From contig JBMNFJ010000015.1 of assembly GCA_050949255.1 (NCBI GenBank), forward strand, positions 67,898 through 131,897: a DNA stretch of 64,000 bases, in the 5' to 3' direction. Under the pieces are notes generated by a model, which worked only from the letters and a program-made list of their open reading frames with translations, was not told the origin of the DNA and made no database searches. A program made the translations under genes and the position numbers. Each line of letters opens with the position of its first letter. Position 1 is the first letter of the stretch. Origin of the DNA: UBA3941 sp002385665. GTDB lineage: Bacteria; Bacillota; Clostridia; Caldicoprobacterales; UBA3941. Positions 36,118 to 44,429 of the stretch are shown piece by piece.

Positions 36118-38325
36118 CTAATGGTCTCTTCCCCTGAGCTCATCCAGAAGGTCCCTGGCATAATCATTATTCCCGTCTATCTCCAAGGCTTTCTCGAAAC
36201 ATTCTATGGCTTTTATATAGTCTATATCAATCCCTTCCCCATAGAAGTAGGCCTTGCCCAGGTTGGCCAGTCCATAGCTATGGTCTTTGGCTGCGGCCTT
36301 CCTAAACCACTCCACAGCCCTTTCATAGTCCTGGGCTACACCGGTTCCGTCCCATAGGCATACTCCTACCATATTCTCCGCATCAGCAAGTCCCTGAGTC
36401 GCCGCCTTCAGATACCAGCCGTAGGCCTTCTCATAATCCTGTACTACCCCTTCTCCCGCATAGTAGGCTTCCGCTATATTGTACTGACCCCAGGCATGCC
36501 CTTGCAGGGCAGCCTTCTCACACCATTCAAAGGACTTGACGTAGTCCTGCCCTACTCCTTCTCCCTTATAATACAGTACACCAACCATATTTTGTGCATC
36601 GGCAAGACCCTGTTCAGCCGCTCTTAAATACCAATAAAAGGCCTCATTGTAATCCTGTTCTACTCCTATACCCTTATAATAGGCGTCTGCTATGTTGTAC
36701 TGACCCCAGACATGTCCCTGCAGGGCTGCCTTTTCACACCATTCAAAGGATTTAACGTAATCCTGCCGGACGCCTTCTCCGCTGTAATACATTACCCCTA
36801 CCATGTTTTGTGCATCGGCAAGACCCTGCTCCGCTGCTTTTAAACACCAGTTAAAAGCCTCATTGATATTCTGACCTATGCCAATACCCTCATAGTATTC
36901 TATGGCGAGGTTGTACTGAGCCCACCGGTATCCTTCATCAGCCGCTTTTAAATACCACTCCGCTGCCTTTGTCCGGTCCACTTCGACCCCAATACCTTCG
37001 CTATATATCAGACCTAACCTGTTGATGGCATGGTTATCCCCCATTTCAGCCAGGGACTTACAATACTCAAAATATTCATTGTAGTACTCCCTGGCCTTGG
37101 CTACATCCTTCCGGACCCCCATACCGTTCTTGTACATCTCTCCAACCAGGTAAAAATCATAGCCCAGTCCCTGCTTTGCAGAGTTTAAATAATAGTCCAA
37201 CCTCTTCTTATAATATGTGTTGGATTTTGTCTCATCCCTTTGGATGCCACTTTCCTCATCTCCCGCTTCGTATATCTCTCCAAGGGATTCCCAGGCCTCT
37301 TTATAGTTGTAATCAGCTGCCTTTTTGTAATACTCAATTGCCTTAACAAGATTTTTGGTTGCCCCTTTTCCACTATGATACATGCTGCCTATGCTGTAGA
37401 TTGCGGGAATATATCCTTTAGCGGCGGCATCCTCATAGTATTTCATGGCCATTTCATAATCCGCCTGTATACCCCTTCCCTCTGAAAGCATAACCCCCAA
37501 CATATGCATTCCATAGGGACTCCCAAGGTCAGCAGCTTTTTTATAGTACTCCATGGCCCTTTGATTATCCACTTCAACACCGTTACCAAAATAAAATATA
37601 TTACCAAGGCTGATAAATGCAAAAACATCATCCTTGTAAACATCATCCTGATATATCGCTATTGCTTCCCTGTAGCACTCCTTATATTTCTCCAGGTCTA
37701 TGGGAACGCCATGACCGTCCAGGTGCATTTGGCCCAGATTCTCCCAGGCTGAGGGATCCCCCTGTTCTGCAGCCTCCCGAAATAATTTCTCAGCCTTTTT
37801 TAGATCCGGATCTACCCCGGTTCCATAAAGATATAACCGACCCAGGCCTGTAAGAGCCTTGTTGTATCCCTTCTCAGCCGATTTGGTGTAGAGGTCCAAT
37901 GCCTTTTTATAATCCACCGGCAGACCGTAATATCCGTCATGAAATTCGGCCAGATTATACATGGCCTTAGCATTCCCCTTCTCTGCTGCCAATGTATAGA
38001 ACTCTACAGCTTTGTCCAGGTCTATTGAAACCCCCAGGCCATTTTCATACATTATACCCAATTGGGTTTGCGCTTTGGCGTTACTAGCGGCTACCTTTTC
38101 GTACAACCTGACTGCTTCCCCATAGTTATGCTTCTTATATTCTTTATCGGCCAGATATGTGTATATATTTCCGTTAAATAAGGCGACTCCAGCCAGCAAG
38201 GCAAGAATACCTAGAAACCATAACCTTCTCTTGAGTTTTGTTTTATTGATCCTGTATTTGACTGTAACTAAGGCACTTTTCCCCTGGACCTTACCCCCAG
38301 TCCTGCTATTTTCATTAATCTCCAT
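36118..38325 (-). CDS. Membrane-anchored Sel1-repeat protein with about 17 repeats
   Basis: A 735-residue protein. A basic N-terminal stretch precedes one membrane helix (LWFLGILALLAGVALFNG, about 35-52). The rest is about seventeen Sel1-like repeats of 36 residues with the pattern A-x-x-x-Y-x-x-A-A-x-x-G...A-x-x-x-L-G-x-x-Y-x-x-G-x-G-V. Repeats 12-13 and 14-15 form a near-identical 72-residue tandem pair, a recent duplication. Sel1 proteins are adaptors in signalling and secretion; no catalytic site is present. ATG 38325 has GAGGGGAC 6 bases ahead; the longer frame to 38406 lacks an SD. Confidence 0.88.
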   Translation of the reverse strand: MEINENSRTGGKVQGKSALVTVKYRINKTKLKRRLWFLGILALLAGVALFNGNIYTYLADKEYKKHNYGEAVRLYEKVAASNAKAQTQLGIMYENGLGVSIDLDKAVEFYTLAAEKGNAKAMYNLAEFHDGYYGLPVDYKKALDLYTKSAEKGYNKALTGLGRLYLYGTGVDPDLKKAEKLFREAAEQGDPSAWENLGQMHLDGHGVPIDLEKYKECYREAIAIYQDDVYKDDVFAFISLGNIFYFGNGVEVDNQRAMEYYKKAADLGSPYGMHMLGVMLSEGRGIQADYEMAMKYYEDAAAKGYIPAIYSIGSMYHSGKGATKNLVKAIEYYKKAADYNYKEAWESLGEIYEAGDEESGIQRDETKSNTYYKKRLDYYLNSAKQGLGYDFYLVGEMYKNGMGVRKDVAKAREYYNEYFEYCKSLAEMGDNHAINRLGLIYSEGIGVEVDRTKAAEWYLKAADEGYRWAQYNLAIEYYEGIGIGQNINEAFNWCLKAAEQGLADAQNMVGVMYYSGEGVRQDYVKSFEWCEKAALQGHVWGQYNIADAYYKGIGVEQDYNEAFYWYLRAAEQGLADAQNMVGVLYYKGEGVGQDYVKSFEWCEKAALQGHAWGQYNIAEAYYAGEGVVQDYEKAYGWYLKAATQGLADAENMVGVCLWDGTGVAQDYERAVEWFRKAAAKDHSYGLANLGKAYFYGEGIDIDYIKAIECFEKALEIDGNNDYARDLLDELRGRDH

Positions 38326-38631
38326 ATTCCGTCCCCTCTTTGAGCAATGAGATATGGTACATATAGGAAGAATATCTGGAAAGTTTATCCTTGTCAAGAC
38401 TGCCATATAAATCCTTTAGGATATCTGGAATCCGAGAAACCGGACAACTATCAATGCCAACAGACCCCGGACAATTATAATATTCGCATGTTTTATTTTA
38501 CATTTGAAGATTTTAATTTATTTTCGAATTTATATTAAATATTTTAATTTTATTATTGATTTATTCTAGATTTGGATTATAATTATATCAAGAATAATAA
38601 ATTTACCAATACATGAGAGGAGGGTATGGTT

Positions 38632-39006
38632 TTGTCCTACCCCGTTATAAACAAATGCTCGGTATGTGGAGAAAAGCTCCAGGTCACTTCCCTTTGCTGC
38701 AGCAGATGCGATACCGAATATCGAGGCAGCTTCCATTTTGACAAGTTCAGCTACTTAACTGCGGAGCAAAAATACTTTATAGAAATCTTTCTTAAGTGCA
38801 GGGGAAATATCAGAGAGGTTGAAAAGGAGCTAAACATCTCCTACCCCACCGTCCGGTCCCGACTGGATGATATAATTCATGCCCTGGGCTATGATTTGCC
38901 AAGGGAAAGCAGACCCCAGGTTGACACGAAAGAGATTATCGACTCATTGAGCAAGGGCGAAATCACCTATGATGAGGCCATGAAGATGATTAAAGGCAAA
39001 GACTAA
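38632..39006 (+). CDS. DUF2089 family DNA-binding-like protein
   Basis: A 124-residue protein. Four cysteines in CSVCGEKLQVTSLCCSRC form a likely zinc ribbon. A predicted helix-turn-helix follows, with FLKCRGNIREVEKELNISYP then TVRSRLDDIIHALGYDL. The end resembles a SHOCT-like helix pair, IIDSLSKGEITYDEAMKMIK. TTG 38632 is preferred because AGGAGGG ends 7 bases earlier; ATG 38626 is only one base from it. It is first in a three-gene set of related small proteins, which in many Firmicutes is linked to envelope-stress control. Confidence 0.85.
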   Translation: MSYPVINKCSVCGEKLQVTSLCCSRCDTEYRGSFHFDKFSYLTAEQKYFIEIFLKCRGNIREVEKELNISYPTVRSRLDDIIHALGYDLPRESRPQVDTKEIIDSLSKGEITYDEAMKMIKGKD

Positions 39007-39033
39007 AAAAGATTATTGAAAGGATGTTTATCA

Positions 39034-39420
39034 ATGAGAGAGGAAGTTAAAAAAATCCTAAAAATGATTGAAGATGGGCATATAACCGCCGAAGAAGGCG
39101 AAAGGCTTTTTGAAGCCATGAATGACCATAAGTCGGATGCATCCTTTTATCATTCCCAAGACCCAGGCTCTGCCCCCCAGTTCCTTAAGGTGCGCATAGC
39201 CGAAGAAGGGAAGAATAAGGTCAATGTAACCATCCCTATCTCTCTGATAGAGGTAGGCCTAAAAATCGGAGCAAAAGTTGGACCCCTATTTACGCCGGAA
39301 GCAGAAGTCCTGCAGGATGTGGATTTGGAGGAGTTGATGCAAGCCATTAGAGAAGGAGCACGTGGCAAATTGGTGGATGTTCAAGATGATGACAACCAGG
39401 TAGAAATATTTGTAGAATAG
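39034..39420 (+). CDS. SHOCT-like domain protein (YvlB-type)
   Basis: A 128-residue protein. The N-terminal EEVKKILKMIEDGHITAEEG is a SHOCT-like helix pair matching the end of the preceding DUF2089 protein. The middle FLKVRIAEEGKNKVNVTIPI and LIEVGLKIGAKVGPLF are typical of the proteins found beside DUF2089. ATG 39034 follows AAAGGATG; the TTG 18 bases upstream is less likely. It is third-party to no known enzyme; role unknown but probably regulatory or envelope-linked. Confidence 0.8.
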   Translation: MREEVKKILKMIEDGHITAEEGERLFEAMNDHKSDASFYHSQDPGSAPQFLKVRIAEEGKNKVNVTIPISLIEVGLKIGAKVGPLFTPEAEVLQDVDLEELMQAIREGARGKLVDVQDDDNQVEIFVE

Positions 39421-39438
39421 TATTGGGTGGGAATTGCG

Positions 39439-39822
39439 ATGTATAATATGAGGGTTCTGGAAATGCTGGAAAGGGGCGACATATCCACAGAAAAAGCCAT
39501 AACCATGTTAAGTCATCCCCCAAAATCCAAACCCCTGCCCAAGGGTCACATTTTAATGATAAGGATACGGGATGAAGATAGCAGACTGATATTGCCTGTC
39601 CCATTTTTTCTGATAAGCCTGGCTTTCCTGCTGGCCAAATTCGGACTGAAGATAGCAGATAGGTTTAGCGATAGTCAGGATGTTAAGAAGATTTACGCCA
39701 TAGCCAAATTCATTAGCTATAGGGACCTGAAAAAGCTGGTGGATAGTCTGCGCATATGTAAATCCACCGGATTTGTAGAAGTGTACAACGAGGAGAGTAT
39801 GGTAGTCATAAAGGTTTACTAA
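39439..39822 (+). CDS. Second SHOCT-like protein, paralogue of the preceding gene
   Basis: A 127-residue protein. MRVLEMLERGDISTEKAITM is the N-terminal SHOCT-like pair. The remainder repeats the plan of its neighbour: HILMIRIRDEDSRLILPVPF, then a hydrophobic helix FLISLAFLLAKFGLKIADRF, then a beta-rich end. ATG 39439 has GGGTGGGA 8 bases ahead. It ends the operon before a hairpin terminator shared with the his operon. Function unknown. Confidence 0.78.
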   Translation: MYNMRVLEMLERGDISTEKAITMLSHPPKSKPLPKGHILMIRIRDEDSRLILPVPFFLISLAFLLAKFGLKIADRFSDSQDVKKIYAIAKFISYRDLKKLVDSLRICKSTGFVEVYNEESMVVIKVY

Positions 39823-39823
39823 T

Positions 39824-39852
39824 AAGGGAACAGAATTTCTGTCCCCTTTATA
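39824..39852. terminator. Hairpin between the SHOCT-like and his operons
   Basis: AAGGG-A-ACAGAA pairs with TTCTGT-CCCCTT with one irregularity. A short T-rich run follows on both strands. It can serve both convergent operons. Confidence 0.7.
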
Positions 39853-39948
39853 TTTTGTCTCCTTGACATCCCAGCCTTATAAATCAGCATAACTGATGCA
39901 TTTCTGGATGGATATGAATGAATAGATATCAATGGTTTTGCTAATAGT

Positions 39949-40638
39949 CTATTCACTGGAAGTTTTTGAAGTGGGTTTATGTCTTTTTTCCAATTCCTCG
40001 TATACCTGATCCAGGGCTACGCCCTTCTCCACCAATGCAACGATTAGATGATAGATTAGGTCGGCTGTTTCATATATTAGCTCCCCTTCATCCCTGTTTT
40101 TGGCGGCAATTATGACTTCTGCCGATTCCTCTCCTACCTTCTTGAGAATCTTGTCCATGCCCTTTTCAAAGAGGTAGTTGGTATAGGATCCTTCTACGGG
40201 ATGATTCTTCCTATCTACAACGGTGTCATATAGCCTTTGCAGAATCCTTGACTTATGGTATGCCATCTCAGCATCAAAGACTTTATGGTTTTTTTCTACA
40301 AAACCGGTATTTTCCTTATCCAGCTGTCTGTAAAAGCAGGACCTATGCCCGGTATGACAGGCACCGCCCTTTTGTTTTACCTTAATCAACAGGGCATCGC
40401 TGTCACAATCAACGAATACATCCTGAACCAGCTGTATATTACCCGATGTCTCGCCTTTTTGCCACAACTCATTACGACTCCTGCTCCAAAAATGGGTCAT
40501 CCCGGATTCCAAGGTCTTTTCTATGGACTCCCTGTTCATGTAGGCCATCATCAATACTTCATTGGACTCGGCATCCTGAATAATGGCAGGGACCAGGCCC
40601 TGTTCATTGAATTTTATCTCAAGATCCTTACTAAGCAT
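39949..40638 (-). CDS. hisIE: Bifunctional phosphoribosyl-AMP cyclohydrolase/phosphoribosyl-ATP pyrophosphatase
   Basis: A 229-residue fusion for steps 2 and 3 of histidine synthesis. The HisI part (1-115) has MTHFWSRSRNELWQKGETSG and the metal cysteines in CDSDALLIKVKQKGGACHTG followed by SCFY. The HisE part (about 125-215) has the MazG-like core KKVGEESAEVIIAAKNRDEG and ETADLIYHLIVAL. ATG 40638 is 17 bases after hisF. It is the last gene of the his operon. Confidence 0.96.
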   Translation of the reverse strand: MLSKDLEIKFNEQGLVPAIIQDAESNEVLMMAYMNRESIEKTLESGMTHFWSRSRNELWQKGETSGNIQLVQDVFVDCDSDALLIKVKQKGGACHTGHRSCFYRQLDKENTGFVEKNHKVFDAEMAYHKSRILQRLYDTVVDRKNHPVEGSYTNYLFEKGMDKILKKVGEESAEVIIAAKNRDEGELIYETADLIYHLIVALVEKGVALDQVYEELEKRHKPTSKTSSE

Positions 40639-40655
40639 AGTGCTAATCTGCCCCC

Positions 40656-41405
40656 TTAGATTTCAATTCCATTCCTTCGGAGATAATCCTTTAAGTCCCC
40701 TATTTCCAGTTCCTTAAAGTGAAAGAGAGAAGCCGCCAATACTGCCCCCGCCTTGCCTCTCACTATTGCATCGAGAAAATGCCGGGGCTCTCCCGCTCCT
40801 CCCGAAGCGATAACCGGGATACTGACTGTTTCGGCAACGGCACTCAATAGCTCTATATCGTATCCTTCCCTGGTACCGTCCCTGTCCATGCTGGTTAAGA
40901 GGATCTCCCCGGCGCCCAGGTCCTCCACCTCTTTAGCCCATTTAACTGCGTCCTTACCGGTATCTGTCCTCCCGCCGTTTATAAAGACGGACCAGCCTGC
41001 CCCTTTTACCCTCTTTGCATCAATGGCAACCGTAATACGGGAGCTGCCGAATCTATCCGCAGCCTTCCTTATAAGGTCCGGAGTCCTAATGGCTGCCGAA
41101 CCCACGGACACCTTGTCGGCGCCTGCATTGAGGTATTGTCTAAAGTCCTCCAATTCCTGTATACCCCCACCTACGGTCAGGGGGATGTTGATGCCTGAGG
41201 CTATCCTCCTAACCAGATCCAAGGTAACTTCCCTGGTTTCCCCGGATGCGGCAATATCCAGCATAAACAATTCGTCTGCTCCTGCCCTGTCATAGGCCCT
41301 AGCCACTTCTACAGGATCCCCTGCATCCACCAGACCGGTAAACTTTACTCCCTTTACAATCCGCCCATCCTTTATATCAAGGCATGGTATAATCCTTACT
41401 TTCAT
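40656..41405 (-). CDS. hisF: Imidazole glycerol phosphate synthase cyclase subunit
   Basis: A 249-residue TIM barrel converting PRFAR plus ammonia to imidazole glycerol phosphate and AICAR. KVRIIPCLDIKDGRIVKGVK, the catalytic Asp11, PLTVGGGIQELEDF, IAVDAK-like VAIDAKRVKG and the second Asp in LLTSMDRDGTREGYD are present. It normally channels ammonia from HisH. No hisH lies in this operon (see findings). It starts 3 bases after hisA. Confidence 0.97.
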   Translation of the reverse strand: MKVRIIPCLDIKDGRIVKGVKFTGLVDAGDPVEVARAYDRAGADELFMLDIAASGETREVTLDLVRRIASGINIPLTVGGGIQELEDFRQYLNAGADKVSVGSAAIRTPDLIRKAADRFGSSRITVAIDAKRVKGAGWSVFINGGRTDTGKDAVKWAKEVEDLGAGEILLTSMDRDGTREGYDIELLSAVAETVSIPVIASGGAGEPRHFLDAIVRGKAGAVLAASLFHFKELEIGDLKDYLRRNGIEI

Positions 41406-41408
41406 TTC

Positions 41409-42128
41409 CTAATCCCCCTCAAAGCCTAAGGCATCCTCCAGCTTTATTGCCCCCGTGTAAAGGGCCTGGCCGATTATGAATCCCCTGGCCCCAATCTTTT
41501 TAACGGATTTTATATCTTCCAGGGTACTGGCCCCCCCTGAGGCGATTATATTGAGGCCCGTTTCCTCTATCATGGCTCTCGTAGCCTCTATATTGGGACC
41601 CTTTAGCATCCCATCTCTGGAGATATCCGTATATATCACTGTATCTACGCCCATATCATAAAGCTGTTTACCGAATTCAACGCTTTCTATCCGGGTTTTT
41701 TCTACCCAGCCCCTTATGGCAACCTGACCGTCTCTTGCATCTATACCCACTGCGATTCTATCGCCGTAATATTTCAGGGCTTCCTTCAGGATTTGTGGCT
41801 CCGTTATGGCTATGGTGCCCAGAATAACCCTGGCGACCTTCGGCTCCTCCATAAACAGATCTATCTTCTTCATATCTCTGAATCCACCGCCTATTTGAAC
41901 CGGTATGGAAATTGAGTCTATAATGTCCCTTATAACCCCTGTGTTTGGGGACTCACCGTCAAATGCCCCGTCCAAATCCACGATGTGTAAAATTTTAGCG
42001 CCCCTACTCTCCCATTCCCTGGCTATCTCCACCGGATCATGGCTGTAAACCGTCTCCCTGTCCTTATCGCCCTGCATCAGCCTTACACATCTTCCGTCTT
42101 TTATATCAATTGCCGGATAGATTATCAT
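41409..42128 (-). CDS. hisA: ProFAR isomerase
   Basis: A 239-residue TIM barrel of the HisA/HisF family for step 4 of histidine synthesis. MIIYPAIDIKDGRCVRLMQG places it with HisA. It has SIPVQIGGGFRDMKKIDL, AVGIDARDGQVAIRGWVE and the second catalytic Asp in VIYTDISRDGMLKGPN. hisB ends 105 bases upstream; this gap is where hisH is normally found. Confidence 0.97.
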   Translation of the reverse strand: MIIYPAIDIKDGRCVRLMQGDKDRETVYSHDPVEIAREWESRGAKILHIVDLDGAFDGESPNTGVIRDIIDSISIPVQIGGGFRDMKKIDLFMEEPKVARVILGTIAITEPQILKEALKYYGDRIAVGIDARDGQVAIRGWVEKTRIESVEFGKQLYDMGVDTVIYTDISRDGMLKGPNIEATRAMIEETGLNIIASGGASTLEDIKSVKKIGARGFIIGQALYTGAIKLEDALGFEGD

Positions 42129-42233
42129 CGAATACCACCTACCTCTAGTCTAATCAATTCATGCTGTGTGTTAACCTGTAATATCATAAAATGAGCATTT
42201 ATGTGCATTATAAATCAAAACAGGAAATCAGGT

Positions 42234-42830
42234 TTAGTCCAGTATACCCTTTGAAGAGGGAACCGCATCGGCATCTATCCCGGAATCAATAGCCACTGCC
42301 TGTTTCATCGCCCTACCCAGGGCCTTGAAGATGGCCTCTATGATATGGTGGGTATTCCTTCCATAGGGCACCCTCACATGAAGGGTTAATCCCAGATGGT
42401 TGGAAAAGGAGCGTAGGAACTCTTCAAGAAGCTGGGTATCAAAATTCCCTACCCTTTGATTTAGGGGCGGGGTTTCCAGATGAAGGTATGGCCTCCCGGA
42501 TATGTCCAGGCTCACCATGGCCAGGGACTCATCCATGGGAAGGATCATGGTCCCATACCTGTGTATGCCCTTTCGCTCACCCAGGGCCTGCTTGAAGACC
42601 ATGCCCAGGACTATACCTACATCCTCTACACTATGGTGCCCGTCCACCTCAAGATCCCCCAGACAATTTACATCCAGATCAAAGCCCCCGTGAACAGCAA
42701 ACAGGGTAAGCATATGATCAAAGAAGCCTATTCCTGTTTTTATGTTGGCTTTACCTTCTCCATCTATATTGAGGGTAACGGAAACCTTGGTTTCCAAGGA
42801 TTCCCTCCTGCCAGTCCCTGTCCTCTTCAT
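42234..42830 (-). CDS. hisB: Imidazoleglycerol-phosphate dehydratase
   Basis: A 198-residue monofunctional HisB (no phosphatase domain). It opens TGTGRRESLETKVSVTLNID. The duplicated manganese-site motifs are FFDHMLTLFAVHGGFDL with DVDGHHSVEDVGI-like EVDGHHSVEDVGIVLG, and later FLRSFSNHLGLTLHVR with NTHHIIEAIFKALGRA. ATG 42830 lies after AAAGGGGAAAAGAG. The frame stays open to 42965 through the repeat block, but that extension lacks homology. It is separated from hisC by a 534-bp repeat block. Confidence 0.96.
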   Translation of the reverse strand: MKRTGTGRRESLETKVSVTLNIDGEGKANIKTGIGFFDHMLTLFAVHGGFDLDVNCLGDLEVDGHHSVEDVGIVLGMVFKQALGERKGIHRYGTMILPMDESLAMVSLDISGRPYLHLETPPLNQRVGNFDTQLLEEFLRSFSNHLGLTLHVRVPYGRNTHHIIEAIFKALGRAMKQAVAIDSGIDADAVPSSKGILD

Positions 42831-42920
42831 ACTCTTTTCCCCTTTCACTCTCAATCTATATTTTAGATAAACAGCTATTGATAAGCCGAAGTTTTTATCG
42901 ATTTTACTTTTGTAATCTAT

Positions 42921-43036
42921 CGGAATAAACCAAACTCCCATACAAAGGTGTAACTTATCGTTCAACAGCTAACTGACTAAATAAGGTAATGCCTTTGAAC
43001 GCTACTTCCAACATCCGCTTATCAAAGCTCATTACC
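42921..43036. repeat. Copy 1 of a 116-bp direct repeat
   Basis: It matches 43222-43337 over its full 116 bases with few changes; both end with CATCCGCTTATCAAAGCTCA then TTACC. It contains the inverse of the GATAAGCGGATG unit seen at 4821 and 47871. It lies in the hisC-hisB gap. Confidence 0.85.
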
Positions 43037-43096
43037 GTTACACACTATTTCCATTAGTACTATGTTATGCTGTTTTGTGTATTAGTACCGTTACTA

Positions 43097-43240
43097 GGGA
43101 GGATGGCTTTGTGGAGGCAGATTCCAATGGCCCGAAAGAAAGACCTCTAAGGGAAGTGCCGCTAATAATCCTACAAAGATGAGACCCGTAAGGCAGCTTC
43201 CCGATGTAATTTGGATACTGCCGGAATAAACCATCCTCCC
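43097..43240. repeat. 144-bp element with perfect 10-bp inverted ends
   Basis: Ends are GGGAGGATGG (43097-43106) and CCATCCTCCC (43231-43240). It is nested between the two 116-bp repeats. Shorter or partial copies lie at 4662-4744 and 13830-13868 in the opposite orientation. It has no coding capacity, so it is MITE-like or a REP-type sequence. Confidence 0.75.
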
Positions 43241-43337
43241 ATACAAAGACATAACTTATCGTTCAACAGCCTGCTGGCAAACTAAGGTAATGCCTTTGAA
43301 TGCTACTTCCAACATCCGCTTATCAAAGCTCATTACC
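43222..43337. repeat. Copy 2 of the 116-bp direct repeat
   Basis: Direct repeat of 42921-43036, offset by 301 bases. It overlaps the end of the 144-bp element and stops 27 bases before the hisC stop codon. Confidence 0.85.
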
Positions 43338-43364
43338 AGACTTATTAAACAGTATGTTAAGATT

Positions 43365-44429
43365 CTATAGCTGACCCAGTACCTCCTTAAGTGCCTTAAG
43401 AAAGCTGTCGTTAGCCTCCTTCTGGGCCACTGTTACCCTGAGGCAATCCTTGAGATAGGGGTTGTTCGAAAAGTTTCTTGTAAGTATTCCCTTATCATAC
43501 AGCCCCTGCCATACAGCGTCCCCACAGGGTACCCTGATTAGTAAAAAGTTGGCCTCCGATGGATAGACCTGAACATCCTTAATCTTACCCAAGGCTCTGT
43601 AAACCCTTTCTCTCTCCTCCAGTATCCGGTCTACCCGTCCTTTTATGATATCCTTATTCTCCAGTATTTTTATGGCTGCTTTCTGGGAAAAGCTGTTTAC
43701 ATTATAGGGGGGCTTGACCCTGTTGATTTGGTCTGCCAGTTCCCGACTGCTCACGCTGTATCCTACACGAAGTCCCGCCAAGCCAAAGGCCTTGGAAAAG
43801 GTCCTAAGGACAACCAGATTCGGAAGCTCCTCCGTCCACCTTATCATGGTATCCCTGGTAAACTCCCCATAGGCTTCGTCCACTACCACGATCCCCGGAA
43901 ACCCCTTGATAAAATCCTTTAGACCATTTGAATGGATAGTGTTCCCGGTGGGATTATTGGGACTGCAGATAAACATAACCTTGGGCATCCCCTCTGACAG
44001 GGCTGAATCATAACTATGGATATCGTACCTGAACCCTTCTCCCAATGGGGCTTCCATGGGAATACCCCCTGCCATCAGGGTGAATACCCTGTACATCCCA
44101 AAGGAGGGAACCGGCATCAATACCCTATCCCCTTTATCTACAAAGCCCGTCAATATAATCTGAATCAGCTCATCGGAGCCGGCGCCTATGACGATTTGAT
44201 CATGGGATAGGCCCCAATACTCCCCTATGGCCTTCCTGAGCTGGGTGGCATTTGAATCCGGATATCTGTTAAAACCGCTACCTTCAAGCAGTTCCTCGGC
44301 CAGAGCCTTCCTTATATCGCTTGGCAGATCCCAAGGGCTCTCGTTTGCGTCCATCTTATATCTCCATGGTTTTTCATCGGCATCATAGGGTTTAAAGTCC
44401 CTCAGATCCTCTCTCAGATAATTCTTCAT
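43365..44429 (-). CDS. hisC: Histidinol-phosphate aminotransferase
   Basis: A 354-residue PLP-dependent class II aminotransferase for histidinol phosphate formation. It has KMDANESPWDLP near the N-terminus, FICSPNNPTGNTI, VVVDEAYGEF, and the PLP lysine in LRTFSKAFGLAGLRVGYSV. ATG 44429 overlaps the hisD stop by four bases (ATGA), so the two are coupled. The gene is followed by the repeat block before hisB. Confidence 0.96.
   Translation of the reverse strand: MKNYLREDLRDFKPYDADEKPWRYKMDANESPWDLPSDIRKALAEELLEGSGFNRYPDSNATQLRKAIGEYWGLSHDQIVIGAGSDELIQIILTGFVDKGDRVLMPVPSFGMYRVFTLMAGGIPMEAPLGEGFRYDIHSYDSALSEGMPKVMFICSPNNPTGNTIHSNGLKDFIKGFPGIVVVDEAYGEFTRDTMIRWTEELPNLVVLRTFSKAFGLAGLRVGYSVSSRELADQINRVKPPYNVNSFSQKAAIKILENKDIIKGRVDRILEERERVYRALGKIKDVQVYPSEANFLLIRVPCGDAVWQGLYDKGILTRNFSNNPYLKDCLRVTVAQKEANDSFLKALKEVLGQL

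Noticed and set aside
42831..42965. N-terminal extension of hisB
   Set aside because: The extra 45 codons read repeat sequence; the HisB family starts at the ATG at 42830, which has a good SD.
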